Below, one piece after another: positions 18,271 to 27,408 of a stretch of DNA of 64,000 bases. A program made the position numbers and the translations under genes. A model generated the notes under the pieces. It was given only the letters and a program-made list of their open reading frames with translations. It was not told where the DNA came from and searched no databases. The DNA is from Chitinivibrionales bacterium (lineage in GTDB: Bacteria; Fibrobacterota; Chitinivibrionia; Chitinivibrionales; WJKA01). Positions within the stretch are counted from its first letter, which is position 1. Every line of letters begins with the position of its first letter. The stretch lies in the NCBI GenBank assembly GCA_014728215.1, contig WJLZ01000044.1, positions 30,235-94,234 of the forward strand, read 5' to 3'.

Positions 18271-19107
18271 TTACGAAGAAGCTGGTGCCTTTTGCTTCCG
18301 GCTGTTTTTAAAAAACCTGACCGCTTCTTCAACAAAGTTCATATCTACACAGGTATTATAACATGGTCCGTAGGGACGGTCGTTGAGGACACCATATACC
18401 GGAATCGGATAAACATCCAGAATTCCAAAGGTAAGATCGCGTTCGCATGCTACCGCAACAATGCCGTCGGGTCTGAACTGTTTTACCTTTCGTACAGCAA
18501 GAGTCCCCCCGTTGACCACGTCAATTTTCAGCCCGTACTTATCTCCCAGCTCAAGAAGTTCTGCAACAGGACACCGTTTGCAGCGGGCACAATTGTTTAT
18601 ATCATTGGTGATTTTGCGATTGCAGACATCGATTTGGAGACAGTGGGGAAGCAGAACAAGGACCCGGTTGCTTTTGATCCTCTTTGCCTGGGCGATAGTC
18701 AGCGCATTGTTTACTTTGACAAATGAAGTCCGGAGTTTGCTCTTTTTAATTCCGAACAGTTTACTCAGCATCTCTGCGATTGGAAAAAGCACGGTCACTG
18801 TTAATGCAGGTTTGCCGTGAGGATAGAGAAGGTCGATACCGGTGAGTGAGGTGATCGTAATCAGGGCAAGCCCCACACCCAAAACGGTAACAAAGAGTAC
18901 GAATAAACTCAGGACGACAATGTCGAATCCGGTGTTTTCCAGCCGGGGAAAGATCAGATAATAGATAACCGATCCCAGCGCAGCGAAAATAACATAGCTG
19001 AGCCAGCATAACGATAAAAACGTCAGTTTTGTCCAGGCCGAGCGCCAGTTGTAGCGAGTTAATTCTGATTTTTGCACTGCTGCGCCGAGTGGTAATGAGA
19101 AAGACAT
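18271..19107 (-). CDS. DUF116 family membrane protein
   Basis: The 278-aa protein has two membrane helices (about residues 28-52 and 62-88) and a cytosolic C-terminal DUF116 domain. The hallmark is a cysteine cluster CNRKITNDINNCARCKRCPV (about 162-181) suitable for binding an Fe-S cluster or zinc, preceded by VLLPHCLQIDVC. Further conserved elements are GGTLAVRKVKQFRPDGIVAV and CERDLTFGI. DUF116 proteins are often found near tRNA-modification, lipoate or Fe-S genes; their activity is not established. Here it sits 12 nt after the NFU-type Fe-S scaffold gene, which supports an Fe-S link. Confidence 0.87.
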   Translation of the reverse strand: MSFSLPLGAAVQKSELTRYNWRSAWTKLTFLSLCWLSYVIFAALGSVIYYLIFPRLENTGFDIVVLSLFVLFVTVLGVGLALITITSLTGIDLLYPHGKPALTVTVLFPIAEMLSKLFGIKKSKLRTSFVKVNNALTIAQAKRIKSNRVLVLLPHCLQIDVCNRKITNDINNCARCKRCPVAELLELGDKYGLKIDVVNGGTLAVRKVKQFRPDGIVAVACERDLTFGILDVYPIPVYGVLNDRPYGPCYNTCVDMNFVEEAVRFFKNSRKQKAPASS

Positions 19108-19119
19108 TGCAAATACGCC

Positions 19120-19347
19120 TTAGACAGCGATATTTTCAACACCTTTTACTTCGGGAATACGGGATTTCAGTATACGTTCAACACCCATTTTAAGGGTCAT
19201 GGCGGCACCGGGACAGCCGGCACAGGCACCCTGAAGGCGAACCTGAACAATGCCGTCATCGGTCACATCAACCAGTTCGATATCTCCACCGTCTGCCTGA
19301 AGATTCGGTCTGATCTCATTGATGATTTCCTGCACTTGTTCTTTCAT
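19120..19347 (-). CDS. NFU-domain Fe-S cluster scaffold protein
   Basis: The 75-aa protein consists of only the NifU C-terminal (NFU) domain. The CxxC motif GACAGCPGAAMTL (about residues 40-52) binds a transferable [4Fe-4S] cluster, and LQADGGDIELVDV is the conserved N-terminal strand. Such small NFU proteins deliver clusters to apo-enzymes. It is the first gene of a probable operon with the DUF116 gene (12-nt gap) and the methyltransferase. The length is normal for single-domain NFU proteins. Confidence 0.93.
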   Translation of the reverse strand: MKEQVQEIINEIRPNLQADGGDIELVDVTDDGIVQVRLQGACAGCPGAAMTLKMGVERILKSRIPEVKGVENIAV

Positions 19348-19645
19348 AATAAAATCCTTCTCAATTTAATTTTTTCCTCTAACCTGCTATCTATTAATGT
19401 ATTAAAATAAATAATCGTATCATGTTTGAGCTTCATAATAATATAGTATTCCACCCTCCGGTTATGCATTAATCAGCACAATGCCATCAAATTCACCAGC
19501 CCTGAATGGTCCTCTCATTTTCTTCGATTAAGGGGTTCCTTTATTTGGATTAATTGAATTTGTTTGTCGTTTATGACTTTGTGGCCTACAATAGCTTTAA
19601 TTAGACCGCTCCCCAGAGTTTTATAATAAATTTTTGAGAATAAGC
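19348..19645. other. AT-rich intergenic region
   Basis: No convincing gene. Short frames here have no Shine-Dalgarno or family resemblance. It should contain the promoter of the NFU operon (minus strand, near 19360-19420), but I cannot assign boxes with confidence. Confidence 0.4.
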
Positions 19646-19672
19646 TAAAGGAATGCATTTTTATGCCGATAT
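19646..19672 (+). promoter_or_regulatory. Sigma-28-type promoter upstream of flgM-like gene
   Basis: TAAA at 19646-19649, a 15-nt spacer and GCCGATAT at 19665-19672 match the flagellar consensus with one mismatch. It faces the FlgM-like gene (ATG at 19836), leaving a leader of about 155 nt that contains a strong hairpin at 19727-19751. Confidence 0.7.
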
Positions 19673-19719
19673 ATGTATTAGGAGAAAATGTAGAATGATT
19701 AAAATTGAAAAATAGCCAT

Positions 19720-19751
19720 AAAAAAAGGCAAAGATTGGACAAATCTTTGCC
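19720..19751 (-). terminator. Hairpin terminator facing the minus strand
   Basis: GGCAAAGATT (19727-19736) and AATCTTTGCC (19742-19751) form a 10-bp stem. On the minus strand a T run follows the stem (plus-strand A run at about 19720-19726). No minus-strand protein gene lies upstream of it, so it is an orphan terminator unless a short RNA ends here. On the plus strand the same hairpin lies in the leader of the flgM-like gene. Confidence 0.7.
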
Positions 19752-19788
19752 TTGGGGATGTATGGAAAGAGAAACGGCATTTTCTCTA
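19720..19788 (-). ncRNA. Candidate sigma-28-driven small RNA, antisense to flgM-like leader
   Basis: A minus-strand sigma-28-like promoter (19797-19824) lies just ahead of an orphan intrinsic terminator (19720-19751). A transcript starting near 19788 would be about 65-70 nt, end in the hairpin and T run, and encode no protein. It would be fully complementary to the 5' leader of the FlgM-like mRNA. This is inference from promoter and terminator geometry only. Confidence 0.35.
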
Positions 19789-19796
19789 TACTCATA

Positions 19797-19824
19797 GTAT
19801 CGGCGGAATTTAAACAGGAATTTA
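19797..19824 (-). promoter_or_regulatory. Possible minus-strand sigma-28-type promoter
   Basis: On the minus strand TAAA (19824-19821), a 16-nt spacer and GCCGATAC (19804-19797) are seen. The spacer is one base longer than the optimum of 15. It lies inside the leader of the flgM-like gene and faces the opposing terminator at 19720-19751. Confidence 0.42.
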
Positions 19825-19835
19825 GTTTTTTTATT

Positions 19836-20087
19836 ATGATTTCAGAAATTTCTCAATTTCGTTCTCTTAATACTGCTGAAATGGCTTCCCGGCGATCGCG
19901 CAAGCAGGACGATTCGGCCGGAAAAAAAGAGTCGAAAGGGGCTGAAACAAAAAGCAGTTCTTCCACCATCAGAAATGATCTGATCCAATCGGTAAAATCC
20001 CGCATCAAAAAGGGATACTATAATTCAGATATGGTTGTCGATGATCTCAGCGATTCCTTTGCGCAGGCCTTTAATTTACGTATCTGA
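19836..20087 (+). CDS. FlgM-like anti-sigma factor candidate
   Basis: I start at the ATG at 19836 (MISEISQFRSLNTAEMASRR), giving 83 aa; the longer frame from 19752 would add an unlikely N-terminus. The protein has a disordered, Ser/Lys-rich middle and a C-terminal helical segment RNDLIQSVKSRIKKGYYNSD followed by a second helix, resembling the sigma-28-binding C-terminus of FlgM (pattern hxxhKxxIxxGxYxxD). FlgM holds sigma-28 inactive until it is exported through the flagellum. A sigma-28-type promoter at 19646-19672 fits the known feedback expression of flgM. No flagellar gene is adjacent, so the call is tentative. Confidence 0.6.
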   Translation: MISEISQFRSLNTAEMASRRSRKQDDSAGKKESKGAETKSSSSTIRNDLIQSVKSRIKKGYYNSDMVVDDLSDSFAQAFNLRI

Positions 20088-20166
20088 CATTCCTTTCCTT
20101 CGCTCTTCGTGCAGACGTTCTCTTCCTCCGGGTATTCTAAATTTAATTAAATCATTGTTTTAATTC

Positions 20167-20195
20167 TTGACTTGCCTTTTAAAGCAAAGTACAAT
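20167..20195 (+). promoter_or_regulatory. Sigma-70-type promoter
   Basis: TTGACT at 20167-20172, a 17-nt spacer and TACAAT at 20190-20195. It precedes the 936-aa lipoprotein gene; an AGGAGAG Shine-Dalgarno lies just before the ATG at 20249. Confidence 0.75.
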
Positions 20196-20248
20196 TTAGA
20201 CTCTATATATTATTCTATTACCTCAATACTCAATCAGGAGAGCTTTAT

Positions 20249-23059
20249 ATGGAGCACCGCTACTTGCGAGTAAATCTTTTCACGGTAAGTTTAATTGTTG
20301 CAGCGCTTTGCTTTTCATGTGCAAAAAAGACAGGGGACACCTTTTATCCTGTGGCAAATATCGTGGTTGGTGAATGTAAAGTTATTCCTGAAGGCGGAGA
20401 AGAGCAGGTTGTCGAAAAAGACATGCAGATTAAACCCGGTGATGTCCTCATTATTCCATCCAAAGCGAAATTGAAACTGACATTGAGCAATGAGAATAGT
20501 ATTTACCTCAACGAAAATACCGAATTGAGTGTCGAGACAATGGACAAAGCCGACGGCAACAGGTATCTCCATTTGAATTTTTCAAAAGGTGATGTCTTTG
20601 CGGTGTTGAATAATATGGCTGCCCTCTCCAGTTCATTTTCCATATCGACGGGAAACGCGGCAATTTCTTTAGAAGAAAACGCCCACTTTGCCGTATATCA
20701 TGAAGAAAACAAAACGATGATAATTTCACTGAGCGGCCGGTTGAGTTGTACTCCGCGACAGGGTGATGATTTTAATCTTTCTCCCTGTCAGAAGGCTTTA
20801 GTTGACAATTCGGGCGTTTTAAAAACGGACGTGGCTAAAGTTGATAAAGAACATCTCGTGGCATGGGTAAGTGAGTCGGTAGTCGGTGCATCGCTGGCAC
20901 ATTCGGGCTGTGAACCGATTTCCCGTCAGGCCGAGAACCTTCCGCCTATATGGCTCGAAGAACCTCAGACGTCAGCCACCGTCGGGAAAATATACCGGGA
21001 TACCATTTTTGCTCAGGATCCAGAAAGCACCCGGATCGTTTTCAGCCTGATTGAAGGACCGGTGGAGATGAAGGTCGATTCTTTTTCCGGAGAATTAAGC
21101 TTTAAACCCTCTAAAGCCGGTGCGTTTTCTGTGGTGCTGCGGGCCAGTGATGAGCAGGGGGCTTCCGATGATTTCAGGTACGATCTTGTTGTTGATGAAC
21201 AGGAAGCGCAATTGCGGGCCAGTCTCTTCTGTTCAAAACAGGTATCACCCGGTGATGCGGTAACCATCGATGCTTCACGATCAAAAAATAAACCCGAGGG
21301 CCCCGAAGAACTCATGTACCGTTTTGATGTGAATGGAGATAATAAATGGGATTATCCTTCCGATGGTACGTATGGAAAAAAGGCCGCAATTAAACATACC
21401 TATAAAGAGCAAGGCGAGTATCGGATTAAAGTACAGATCAAAAACGCTCAGGGCAAAACCGCACAGGCGACTCGCAAAATTATCGTCAACAGCCCTCCGG
21501 TCGCACAAATTTCAGTTAAACCATCATCAGGAACAATCGGCACCGAGTTTGTATTCAGCGCCGAAAAGAGCACCGACGGCACTGATCCGCTGGATGAGCT
21601 GACTGTCCGGTGGGATTTTGACGATGACGGGGTTTGGGATTATCCCGGAGAGAATGGTTTTGCAAAGGAGAAAACGGCCACCTGGTCCTGGGACAACCAG
21701 GGAGACTATGTCGTTACCTGCGAGGTGCGTGACCGGTATGGTGCAGTATCCTCGACAAAAATTACCGTAACCGTCAGCGAAGCACTGGAGATCAAATCGC
21801 TTGCCGGTCCCGATTCCGCGAGTGTGGGCAGTGACGTTTCGTTTGTATGCAATCTGGTTACTACCGACACGGCCGGCATTACCTATGCCTGGGATTTCGA
21901 TGGTGATAAAAAGGTGGAGAAAAAAGGACCTGAACCAAAAGCCGCAACGAGCTTTGAAAAGGAAGGGAACTATACCATAACCTGCACGGTTACCGATAAA
22001 AAAGGCAGGATTGCAGAAAAATCCAGGACTGTTTCCATTACCAATGCACCACCGAGTGTTGATGCAAAAGGACCGTATCGTGTTCAGGTGAATTCGATGC
22101 TTTCAGTCAACGGCACTGCATCCGATCCCGACAACAGCATTGTTTCCTACTCATGGGATTTTGACAATGATAATAAGGCCGACTGGTCGTCATCAACAAA
22201 TTCCCGGGCAAGCTATACCTACAAAAACGCCGGAGAACACATGGCGAAATTGACGGTTAAATCCGATGATGGAAAGACTGCGCTTGACTCGACGAAAGTT
22301 GTGGTTGTTAATGATCCGCCGCGCGCATTTGCGGGTAAAGATATTCTTTCACGGAGAAAACGAAAGATACTGCTTAAAGGAAGCGGGAAAGATGTCGATG
22401 GAAAGATTGCGAAATATGAGTGGGATTTTAACGGAGACGGCACATTTGACTGGTCATCCAATGATACGGGCTATGTCGAGCATGAATTCGATGCATTCTC
22501 CACTGCGATTTTAAAAGTTACCGATAGTGACGGTGAAAGCGCTTCTGATACGATCCGGATAATTATCTGCCCCGATGGTATGGAACCGGTCGATGAGGCG
22601 GGGAAATTCTGTATCGATGAATATGAGTGGCCGAATAAACGCAATGAAGAGCCGCTTAATAAAGTTACCTACGAACAAGCCCGAGCAAAATGTGCAAGTG
22701 TGGGGAAAAGATTGTGTACCGCCGAAGAATGGGAAGCTGCCTGTTCGGGAGGGGGTAGGAAAAATAATATCTATCCCTACGGAACCAAGTACGATGTGGA
22801 AAAATGCAATACCCTCGGTAACAGCTGGAGTGATAACAAACCAACAAAATCCGGCAAATATCCCGATTGTAAGAGCCGTTACGACGTTCTGGATATGAGC
22901 GGCAACTATGCAGAATGGACCGCCGGCGGCAATGAAAAAAGCGCATATGTGTATGGAGGATCGTGGCAGAGCAAGGAAAAAGACAGTCAATGTACTTCGC
23001 GTGTCCTACTTTCGAAGGACACGAAGTATTTTTATGTCGGATTCCGATGCTGCAAATAA
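20249..23059 (+). CDS. Multidomain lipoprotein: FecR-like, Ig/PKD repeats, FGE-sulfatase domain
   Basis: The 936-aa protein has a lipoprotein signal (cysteine near residue 24, AALCFSCAKK). A FecR-like region (about 32-185) contains the typical VGECKVIPEGG and IKPGDVLIIPSKAKLKLTL stretches. A cadherin/Ig-like module (about 228-310) and about five PKD domains (about 312-770, each with a WDFDxDG core) follow. The C-terminus (about 771-936) is a formylglycine-generating-enzyme/SUMF1-like domain (LCTAEEWEAACSGGG, DMSGNYAEWT, YVGFRCCK). Such domains in bacterial surface proteins are mostly carbohydrate- or adhesion-related; it lacks evidence for catalysis. It overlaps the lnt start by 13 nt, so the two are coupled. 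Cell-surface or periplasmic scaffold is inferred. Confidence 0.88.
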   Translation: MEHRYLRVNLFTVSLIVAALCFSCAKKTGDTFYPVANIVVGECKVIPEGGEEQVVEKDMQIKPGDVLIIPSKAKLKLTLSNENSIYLNENTELSVETMDKADGNRYLHLNFSKGDVFAVLNNMAALSSSFSISTGNAAISLEENAHFAVYHEENKTMIISLSGRLSCTPRQGDDFNLSPCQKALVDNSGVLKTDVAKVDKEHLVAWVSESVVGASLAHSGCEPISRQAENLPPIWLEEPQTSATVGKIYRDTIFAQDPESTRIVFSLIEGPVEMKVDSFSGELSFKPSKAGAFSVVLRASDEQGASDDFRYDLVVDEQEAQLRASLFCSKQVSPGDAVTIDASRSKNKPEGPEELMYRFDVNGDNKWDYPSDGTYGKKAAIKHTYKEQGEYRIKVQIKNAQGKTAQATRKIIVNSPPVAQISVKPSSGTIGTEFVFSAEKSTDGTDPLDELTVRWDFDDDGVWDYPGENGFAKEKTATWSWDNQGDYVVTCEVRDRYGAVSSTKITVTVSEALEIKSLAGPDSASVGSDVSFVCNLVTTDTAGITYAWDFDGDKKVEKKGPEPKAATSFEKEGNYTITCTVTDKKGRIAEKSRTVSITNAPPSVDAKGPYRVQVNSMLSVNGTASDPDNSIVSYSWDFDNDNKADWSSSTNSRASYTYKNAGEHMAKLTVKSDDGKTALDSTKVVVVNDPPRAFAGKDILSRRKRKILLKGSGKDVDGKIAKYEWDFNGDGTFDWSSNDTGYVEHEFDAFSTAILKVTDSDGESASDTIRIIICPDGMEPVDEAGKFCIDEYEWPNKRNEEPLNKVTYEQARAKCASVGKRLCTAEEWEAACSGGGRKNNIYPYGTKYDVEKCNTLGNSWSDNKPTKSGKYPDCKSRYDVLDMSGNYAEWTAGGNEKSAYVYGGSWQSKEKDSQCTSRVLLSKDTKYFYVGFRCCK

Positions 23060-24651
23060 TATTAAATAAAATCAAACTATTCTATTCTGCCAAAAACAGA
23101 TGGTGGGTGCCGCTTGTTGCCGGACTTATGTACGGCATCACGCTGCCCCCCTTTAATCATCATACCCATCCGTTGCTGTTCCCCTTTCCCTTTTTCAGTT
23201 TTATCGTCTTTATACCTCTCTTTTTCTTTGCTACACAGCAATCGCTGAAACGGTCGGTTATTCACTCCTATCTTTTCGGCATTACGGCATCCCTTGCCCA
23301 GTTTTACTGGATAGCAAATGTCGTAGCCGAAGGCTTGTGGCATCTGATTTTAATCGGCCTCGGACTTATGTCCCTCGTGGTGGGATTGAATTATCTAGCA
23401 GCGGGTGTCCTGTTCCGGTTCACCACCAGAAGATTCGGTAATTTTGCCTATCTCCTCTTTCCTTCTCTTTGGGTAATGATCGAATATTTCAGGAGCATTA
23501 CCGAAATTGCATTCCCCTGGGCATTGCTTGGCTATTCTGTTGCGCCGGTGCTTCCCCTGGCTCAATTATCCTCGGTAATCGGAGTCTACGGTTTCTCTTT
23601 CCTGTTGATGCTGGGAAATATGGTTTTGTGGAGGCTTATAAAGGGTATCGATAACGGAGGGTTAAAAAAGAGGATTCTGTGGGCCCCGGTGATTTTTGCG
23701 GCCGGTATCCTGATCGTCTCGGTGGGCGGTTCTCTCCGGCTCGCACGGGCACCCGAAAGTGAAAAGAGCCTCAAGGTTGGTCTCCTGCAGACCAATATCA
23801 ATCAGAACCAATGGGGCAACCGGTCGCTCGATACCTCCTTTGCCATTACTGAATCGTTAACCTACAAGGCCGCTGAGCAGGATCCCGATCTTATCATTCT
23901 ACCCGAAAGCGCACTTCTTTGTTACCTGCCCCGACGACGATCGCTGAAAGACCGGGTGTATGCATGGAGAGATTCGGTAAAAATCCCGATGATCATTGGA
24001 ACACTGAACTGGGAGCCTGCCCCAAAAAACTCTTACTACCGCCGGTTTGTATATAACGCCGCGCTGTACCTCGATTCAACGGGCAGCGATTTCGATTTGT
24101 ACTATAAAATTAAACTGGTTCCATTCAGCGAGGCCATGCCTTTCGAGCATATCGTGCCTATTCTGAGCCGGGTAAATCTGGGTGAAGCCGATTTTATGCG
24201 AGGAAAAGAATACAGTCTCTTTGAAATAGAGGGCAATTACAAGGCTGCACCGTTTATCTGTTATGAAATTATCTTCCCGGGCTTTGTCCGGAAGCGAATT
24301 GCTGAAGGTGCGTCGCTTTTGATCAATATTACCAACGACGGCTGGTTCGGCAGGTCCTCTGCGCCCTTTCATCATGCAGCAATGGCGCGCATGCGCTGTA
24401 TCGAAAACGGCATTCCTCTGGCTCGATGCGCCAATTCCGGTATCAGCATGATCGTCGATCAGTACGGGCGGGTACGTGAAAAGACAGGGCTTTATGAACG
24501 GGGGGTCCTGGTCGGCGAAGTCCCCCTCGGTCACCGTCCTACATTCTACACCCGATTCGGAGACTGGCCCGTGGTTTTTTCTTTTCTGGTTATTCTCGTC
24601 GGCCTGGGGCTCCTGATTAACTCAATGAGAAGAAAAACCGAAGGCCCCTAG
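23047..24651 (+). CDS. lnt: Apolipoprotein N-acyltransferase
   Basis: Lnt adds the third acyl chain to lipoproteins in the inner membrane. I use the ATG at 23047 (MLQIILNKIKLFYSAKNRWW), giving 534 aa; the upstream ATG at 22963 lies inside the preceding lipoprotein gene and gives an implausible extension. About six to eight hydrophobic helices fill residues 20-240, then the nitrilase domain. The catalytic triad is visible: Glu in LIILPESALLCYL, Lys in YYKIKLVPFSEAMPFE and Cys in APFICYEIIFPG. GWFGRSSAPFHHAAMARMR is also family-typical. Placement directly after a lipoprotein gene suits its role. Confidence 0.95.
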   Translation: MLQIILNKIKLFYSAKNRWWVPLVAGLMYGITLPPFNHHTHPLLFPFPFFSFIVFIPLFFFATQQSLKRSVIHSYLFGITASLAQFYWIANVVAEGLWHLILIGLGLMSLVVGLNYLAAGVLFRFTTRRFGNFAYLLFPSLWVMIEYFRSITEIAFPWALLGYSVAPVLPLAQLSSVIGVYGFSFLLMLGNMVLWRLIKGIDNGGLKKRILWAPVIFAAGILIVSVGGSLRLARAPESEKSLKVGLLQTNINQNQWGNRSLDTSFAITESLTYKAAEQDPDLIILPESALLCYLPRRRSLKDRVYAWRDSVKIPMIIGTLNWEPAPKNSYYRRFVYNAALYLDSTGSDFDLYYKIKLVPFSEAMPFEHIVPILSRVNLGEADFMRGKEYSLFEIEGNYKAAPFICYEIIFPGFVRKRIAEGASLLINITNDGWFGRSSAPFHHAAMARMRCIENGIPLARCANSGISMIVDQYGRVREKTGLYERGVLVGEVPLGHRPTFYTRFGDWPVVFSFLVILVGLGLLINSMRRKTEGP

Positions 24652-24804
24652 GCTTGTCGGAATTATTCGTTCGCCGTGAAGGCGCCGAGGCCTGAAAAGC
24701 CCGTTTCGACTCACCGGATTCTTTATTTCCATGATATATATTATTGAACATTAAATTGCCTATTACTGTTTCACAAGTGCTATTTTTGTCAAAGAGGCCG
24801 TACA

Positions 24805-26082
24805 ATGCTCGATATTCAATTTATTAGAGAAAACCCCGATAAGGTAAAACAGGCATCCCTTAATAAAAAGGACCCGGCAGATATCGAAAGCATTCTCGAG
24901 TTGGATCGTAAGCGACGCGAGATTATCTATGAAGTCGAACAGTTGAAAAGCCTGCGAAACAAAAAGTCTCAGGAAATTGCCCTGTTAAAAAAAGAAAAGA
25001 ACGATGCATCCGGGATTCTCAGTGAAATGAAAACGGTCTCGGAACAAATCAAAAATTTTGACACTGATCTGAAAACCATTGAAGATGACATTCGTGCAAT
25101 AGCGATCAAGATCCCCAATGTTCCTCATGAAACGGTTCCTCATGGTGCAAGCGAAGAAGACAATGTTGTTGTAAGTGAGTGGGGAGAGGAGCCTTCCTTT
25201 AAATTTACCCCGAAAGATCATCTGGAGCTTGGTGAATCGCTTGGGCTTTTTGATTTTACCCGTGGCGCAAAAATCAGCGGGGCCGGGTTCCCGCTCTATA
25301 AAGGCGCCGGGGCATTGCTTGAACGCGCCCTTATCTCCTTTTTTCTCGATACCCATGTGACCAAAAACGGCTATACCGAAATATTTCCTCCTTTCCTTGC
25401 CAACGAAGAGAGTCATTTCGGGACCGGGCAGTTACCCAAATCCGCCGATCAGATGTATTATATCGGCGAAGACCGGCTTTTCTGTATTCCTACCGCTGAA
25501 GTTCCGGTGACTAATATTCATCGGGGCGAGATATTCAACGAAGAGCAGCTTCCGGTAAAATACTGTGCCTATAGCGCTTGCTTTAGAAGAGAAGCGGGTT
25601 CCTACGGGAAAGATACCAAAGGATTTCTGCGATTGCATCAGTTCAACAAAGTTGAGATGGTAAAGTTTGTTGTTCCCGAAAATTCCTATGATGAACTCGA
25701 GAGTTTGCGGGAAAATGCCGAAGGTATTTTACAGGCACTGGGCCTGAAATACCGGGTGCTTGCCTTATGTGATGCCGATCTTTCTTTTGCTGCGGCAAAA
25801 TGCTATGATCTTGAAGTATGGGCTCCGGGGGAAAAGAAATTCCTCGAAGTTTCTTCGTGCAGCAATTTTGAAAGCTTTCAAGCGCGGCGTATGAATATCC
25901 GATACAAACCCGGGGAGGGCGGGAAACCGCGGTATATCCATACACTCAATGGATCTGGTGTTGCGACTGCCAGGATTCTGGTAGCCCTGCTCGAAACATA
26001 CCAGACCTCCCGGGGAACCATCCGTATACCCGAAGTACTTCAACCATATATGCGCGGTGTAAAAGAAATACAGTCATCGTGA
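24805..26082 (+). CDS. serS: Seryl-tRNA synthetase
   Basis: SerRS charges tRNA-Ser. The 425-aa length is standard. The N-terminal antiparallel coiled-coil arm (about 30-105) binds the long variable arm of tRNA-Ser. Class II motif 2 is CFRREAGSYGKDTKGFLRLH followed by QFNKVE, and motif 3 is NGSGVATARILVALLE. The TAEVPVTN motif contacts serine. The ATG at 24805 begins MLDIQFIRENPDKVKQA, the usual family N-terminus. The following kinase gene begins with a GTG that overlaps the serS TGA (GTGA), so it is translationally coupled to it. Confidence 0.97.
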   Translation: MLDIQFIRENPDKVKQASLNKKDPADIESILELDRKRREIIYEVEQLKSLRNKKSQEIALLKKEKNDASGILSEMKTVSEQIKNFDTDLKTIEDDIRAIAIKIPNVPHETVPHGASEEDNVVVSEWGEEPSFKFTPKDHLELGESLGLFDFTRGAKISGAGFPLYKGAGALLERALISFFLDTHVTKNGYTEIFPPFLANEESHFGTGQLPKSADQMYYIGEDRLFCIPTAEVPVTNIHRGEIFNEEQLPVKYCAYSACFRREAGSYGKDTKGFLRLHQFNKVEMVKFVVPENSYDELESLRENAEGILQALGLKYRVLALCDADLSFAAAKCYDLEVWAPGEKKFLEVSSCSNFESFQARRMNIRYKPGEGGKPRYIHTLNGSGVATARILVALLETYQTSRGTIRIPEVLQPYMRGVKEIQSS

Positions 26083-27386
26083 GAAAATTTGTAAAGAGAC
26101 ATTTCCCGGCACAGGCGCTTTACCCGTTTTTTATGCGCTTAAGGAGCTTCACGGGGAAGCATTTCTTTCTTTTCCTCTGTTTTGGCGGACTCCTCTGGTA
26201 TGCGCTTTTTACCCGGCAAATTATCGGTCAGATACGAAAAGATTCGGTAAGGGTAACCCAGACCTATGCTGAATTGATCAAAACTGCTCTTTCACAGCGA
26301 ATGAATAATCAGGAGATCGAGGTAATCTTTCAGGAAGTGATTCAAAAGCTCCATTTTCCAATTATTGTTACCGATACCTCGTGGCGACCGATTATCTGGA
26401 AAAATATTACCACAGGGCCTCTCTGGAATCGTGAGCATATCGCTCCCAATGATACAGCAGCCATATCAAAAGAAGAAATCAGAAAGAAAATTGAAGATTT
26501 CAGGGCCACCTATGAACCGAAACCGATTATTATCCACGAAACAGGAACAAAAATCGGTTACCTGGTCTATAGTAACAGTGACCGTCTGAAAACTCTTGAG
26601 TGGATGCCCTTTCTGGAGATAGGGCTGGTTGTTGCGGTGATGCTTTTAGCCTATCTTGCCTTTCACAGTGTGAGGGTAACCGAAAGGAGCAATCTCTGGG
26701 TAGGATTGGCAAAGGAGACGGCCCATCAGCTGGGTACCCCGATATCGTCACTGATGGGGTGGGTTGAATATCTTGAAGCTGCACCTGAAGGCGAGGATGG
26801 GCCTGAACCCGAAGAGCTCATTGGCCAGGTTGGGAAAATTTGCGGGAATATGAAAGGTGACCTGATACGGTTGAGAAAAATTACCAACCGGTTCAATCAG
26901 ATCGGTTCGGTTCCCGACCTGTTTCCCAGTAATATTAACAAAGTTGTTGAAGATGCCATGCAGTATTTCAGCGCCCGGCTCCCTGTGCTGGGAAGAAAAA
27001 TAGAGATTCAAAAAGATTTCGGTGTGCTTCCGGAAGTTCCCTGCAATCGTGATCTAATGGAGTGGGTCATCGAAAATCTTCAAAAAAATGCCCTCGATGC
27101 GATACGGTCACAAAACGGATTGATCGAACTTAAAACCGAATATATTTCGGATAATAAAATGGTCAGGATTATTCATAAGGACAATGGTAAAGGCATTCAA
27201 TGGGAAGATCGTAAGAAAGTATTTTCTCCGGGGTATACCACTAAAAAGAGGGGATGGGGACTCGGCCTTACGCTGGCAAAGCGTATTGTTGAGGACTATC
27301 ATAATGGATTGATTTATGTCCATTGGTCTCAGAAGGGGAAAGGTACTATTTTTCACATTGATTTGCCGGTGCGCCGGACGACATAG
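26079..27386 (+). CDS. Sensor histidine kinase, PorY-like
   Basis: The 435-aa kinase starts at a GTG overlapping the serS stop. It has two membrane helices (about 30-48 and 178-196) flanking a ~125-residue extracytoplasmic segment. The H-box WVGLAKETAHQLGTPISSLM holds the phospho-accepting His and the N, G1 and G2 boxes (NLQKNALDAI, KDNGKGI, GWGLGLTLAKRIVEDYH) form the ATPase. The next gene, 22 nt downstream, encodes a PorX-type regulator, the same pairing known for PorY/PorX in Bacteroidota. I infer it phosphorylates that regulator. The sensory signal is unknown; no named sensor domain is recognised. Confidence 0.88.
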   Translation: MRKFVKRHFPAQALYPFFMRLRSFTGKHFFLFLCFGGLLWYALFTRQIIGQIRKDSVRVTQTYAELIKTALSQRMNNQEIEVIFQEVIQKLHFPIIVTDTSWRPIIWKNITTGPLWNREHIAPNDTAAISKEEIRKKIEDFRATYEPKPIIIHETGTKIGYLVYSNSDRLKTLEWMPFLEIGLVVAVMLLAYLAFHSVRVTERSNLWVGLAKETAHQLGTPISSLMGWVEYLEAAPEGEDGPEPEELIGQVGKICGNMKGDLIRLRKITNRFNQIGSVPDLFPSNINKVVEDAMQYFSARLPVLGRKIEIQKDFGVLPEVPCNRDLMEWVIENLQKNALDAIRSQNGLIELKTEYISDNKMVRIIHKDNGKGIQWEDRKKVFSPGYTTKKRGWGLGLTLAKRIVEDYHNGLIYVHWSQKGKGTIFHIDLPVRRTT

Positions 27387-27408
27387 TTTTTACAAGGAGT
27401 AGATACTG

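Noticed and set aside
22511..22990. Minus-strand 159-aa frame within the FGE lipoprotein gene
   Set aside because: Antisense to well-conserved FGE motifs; no supporting ribosome site.
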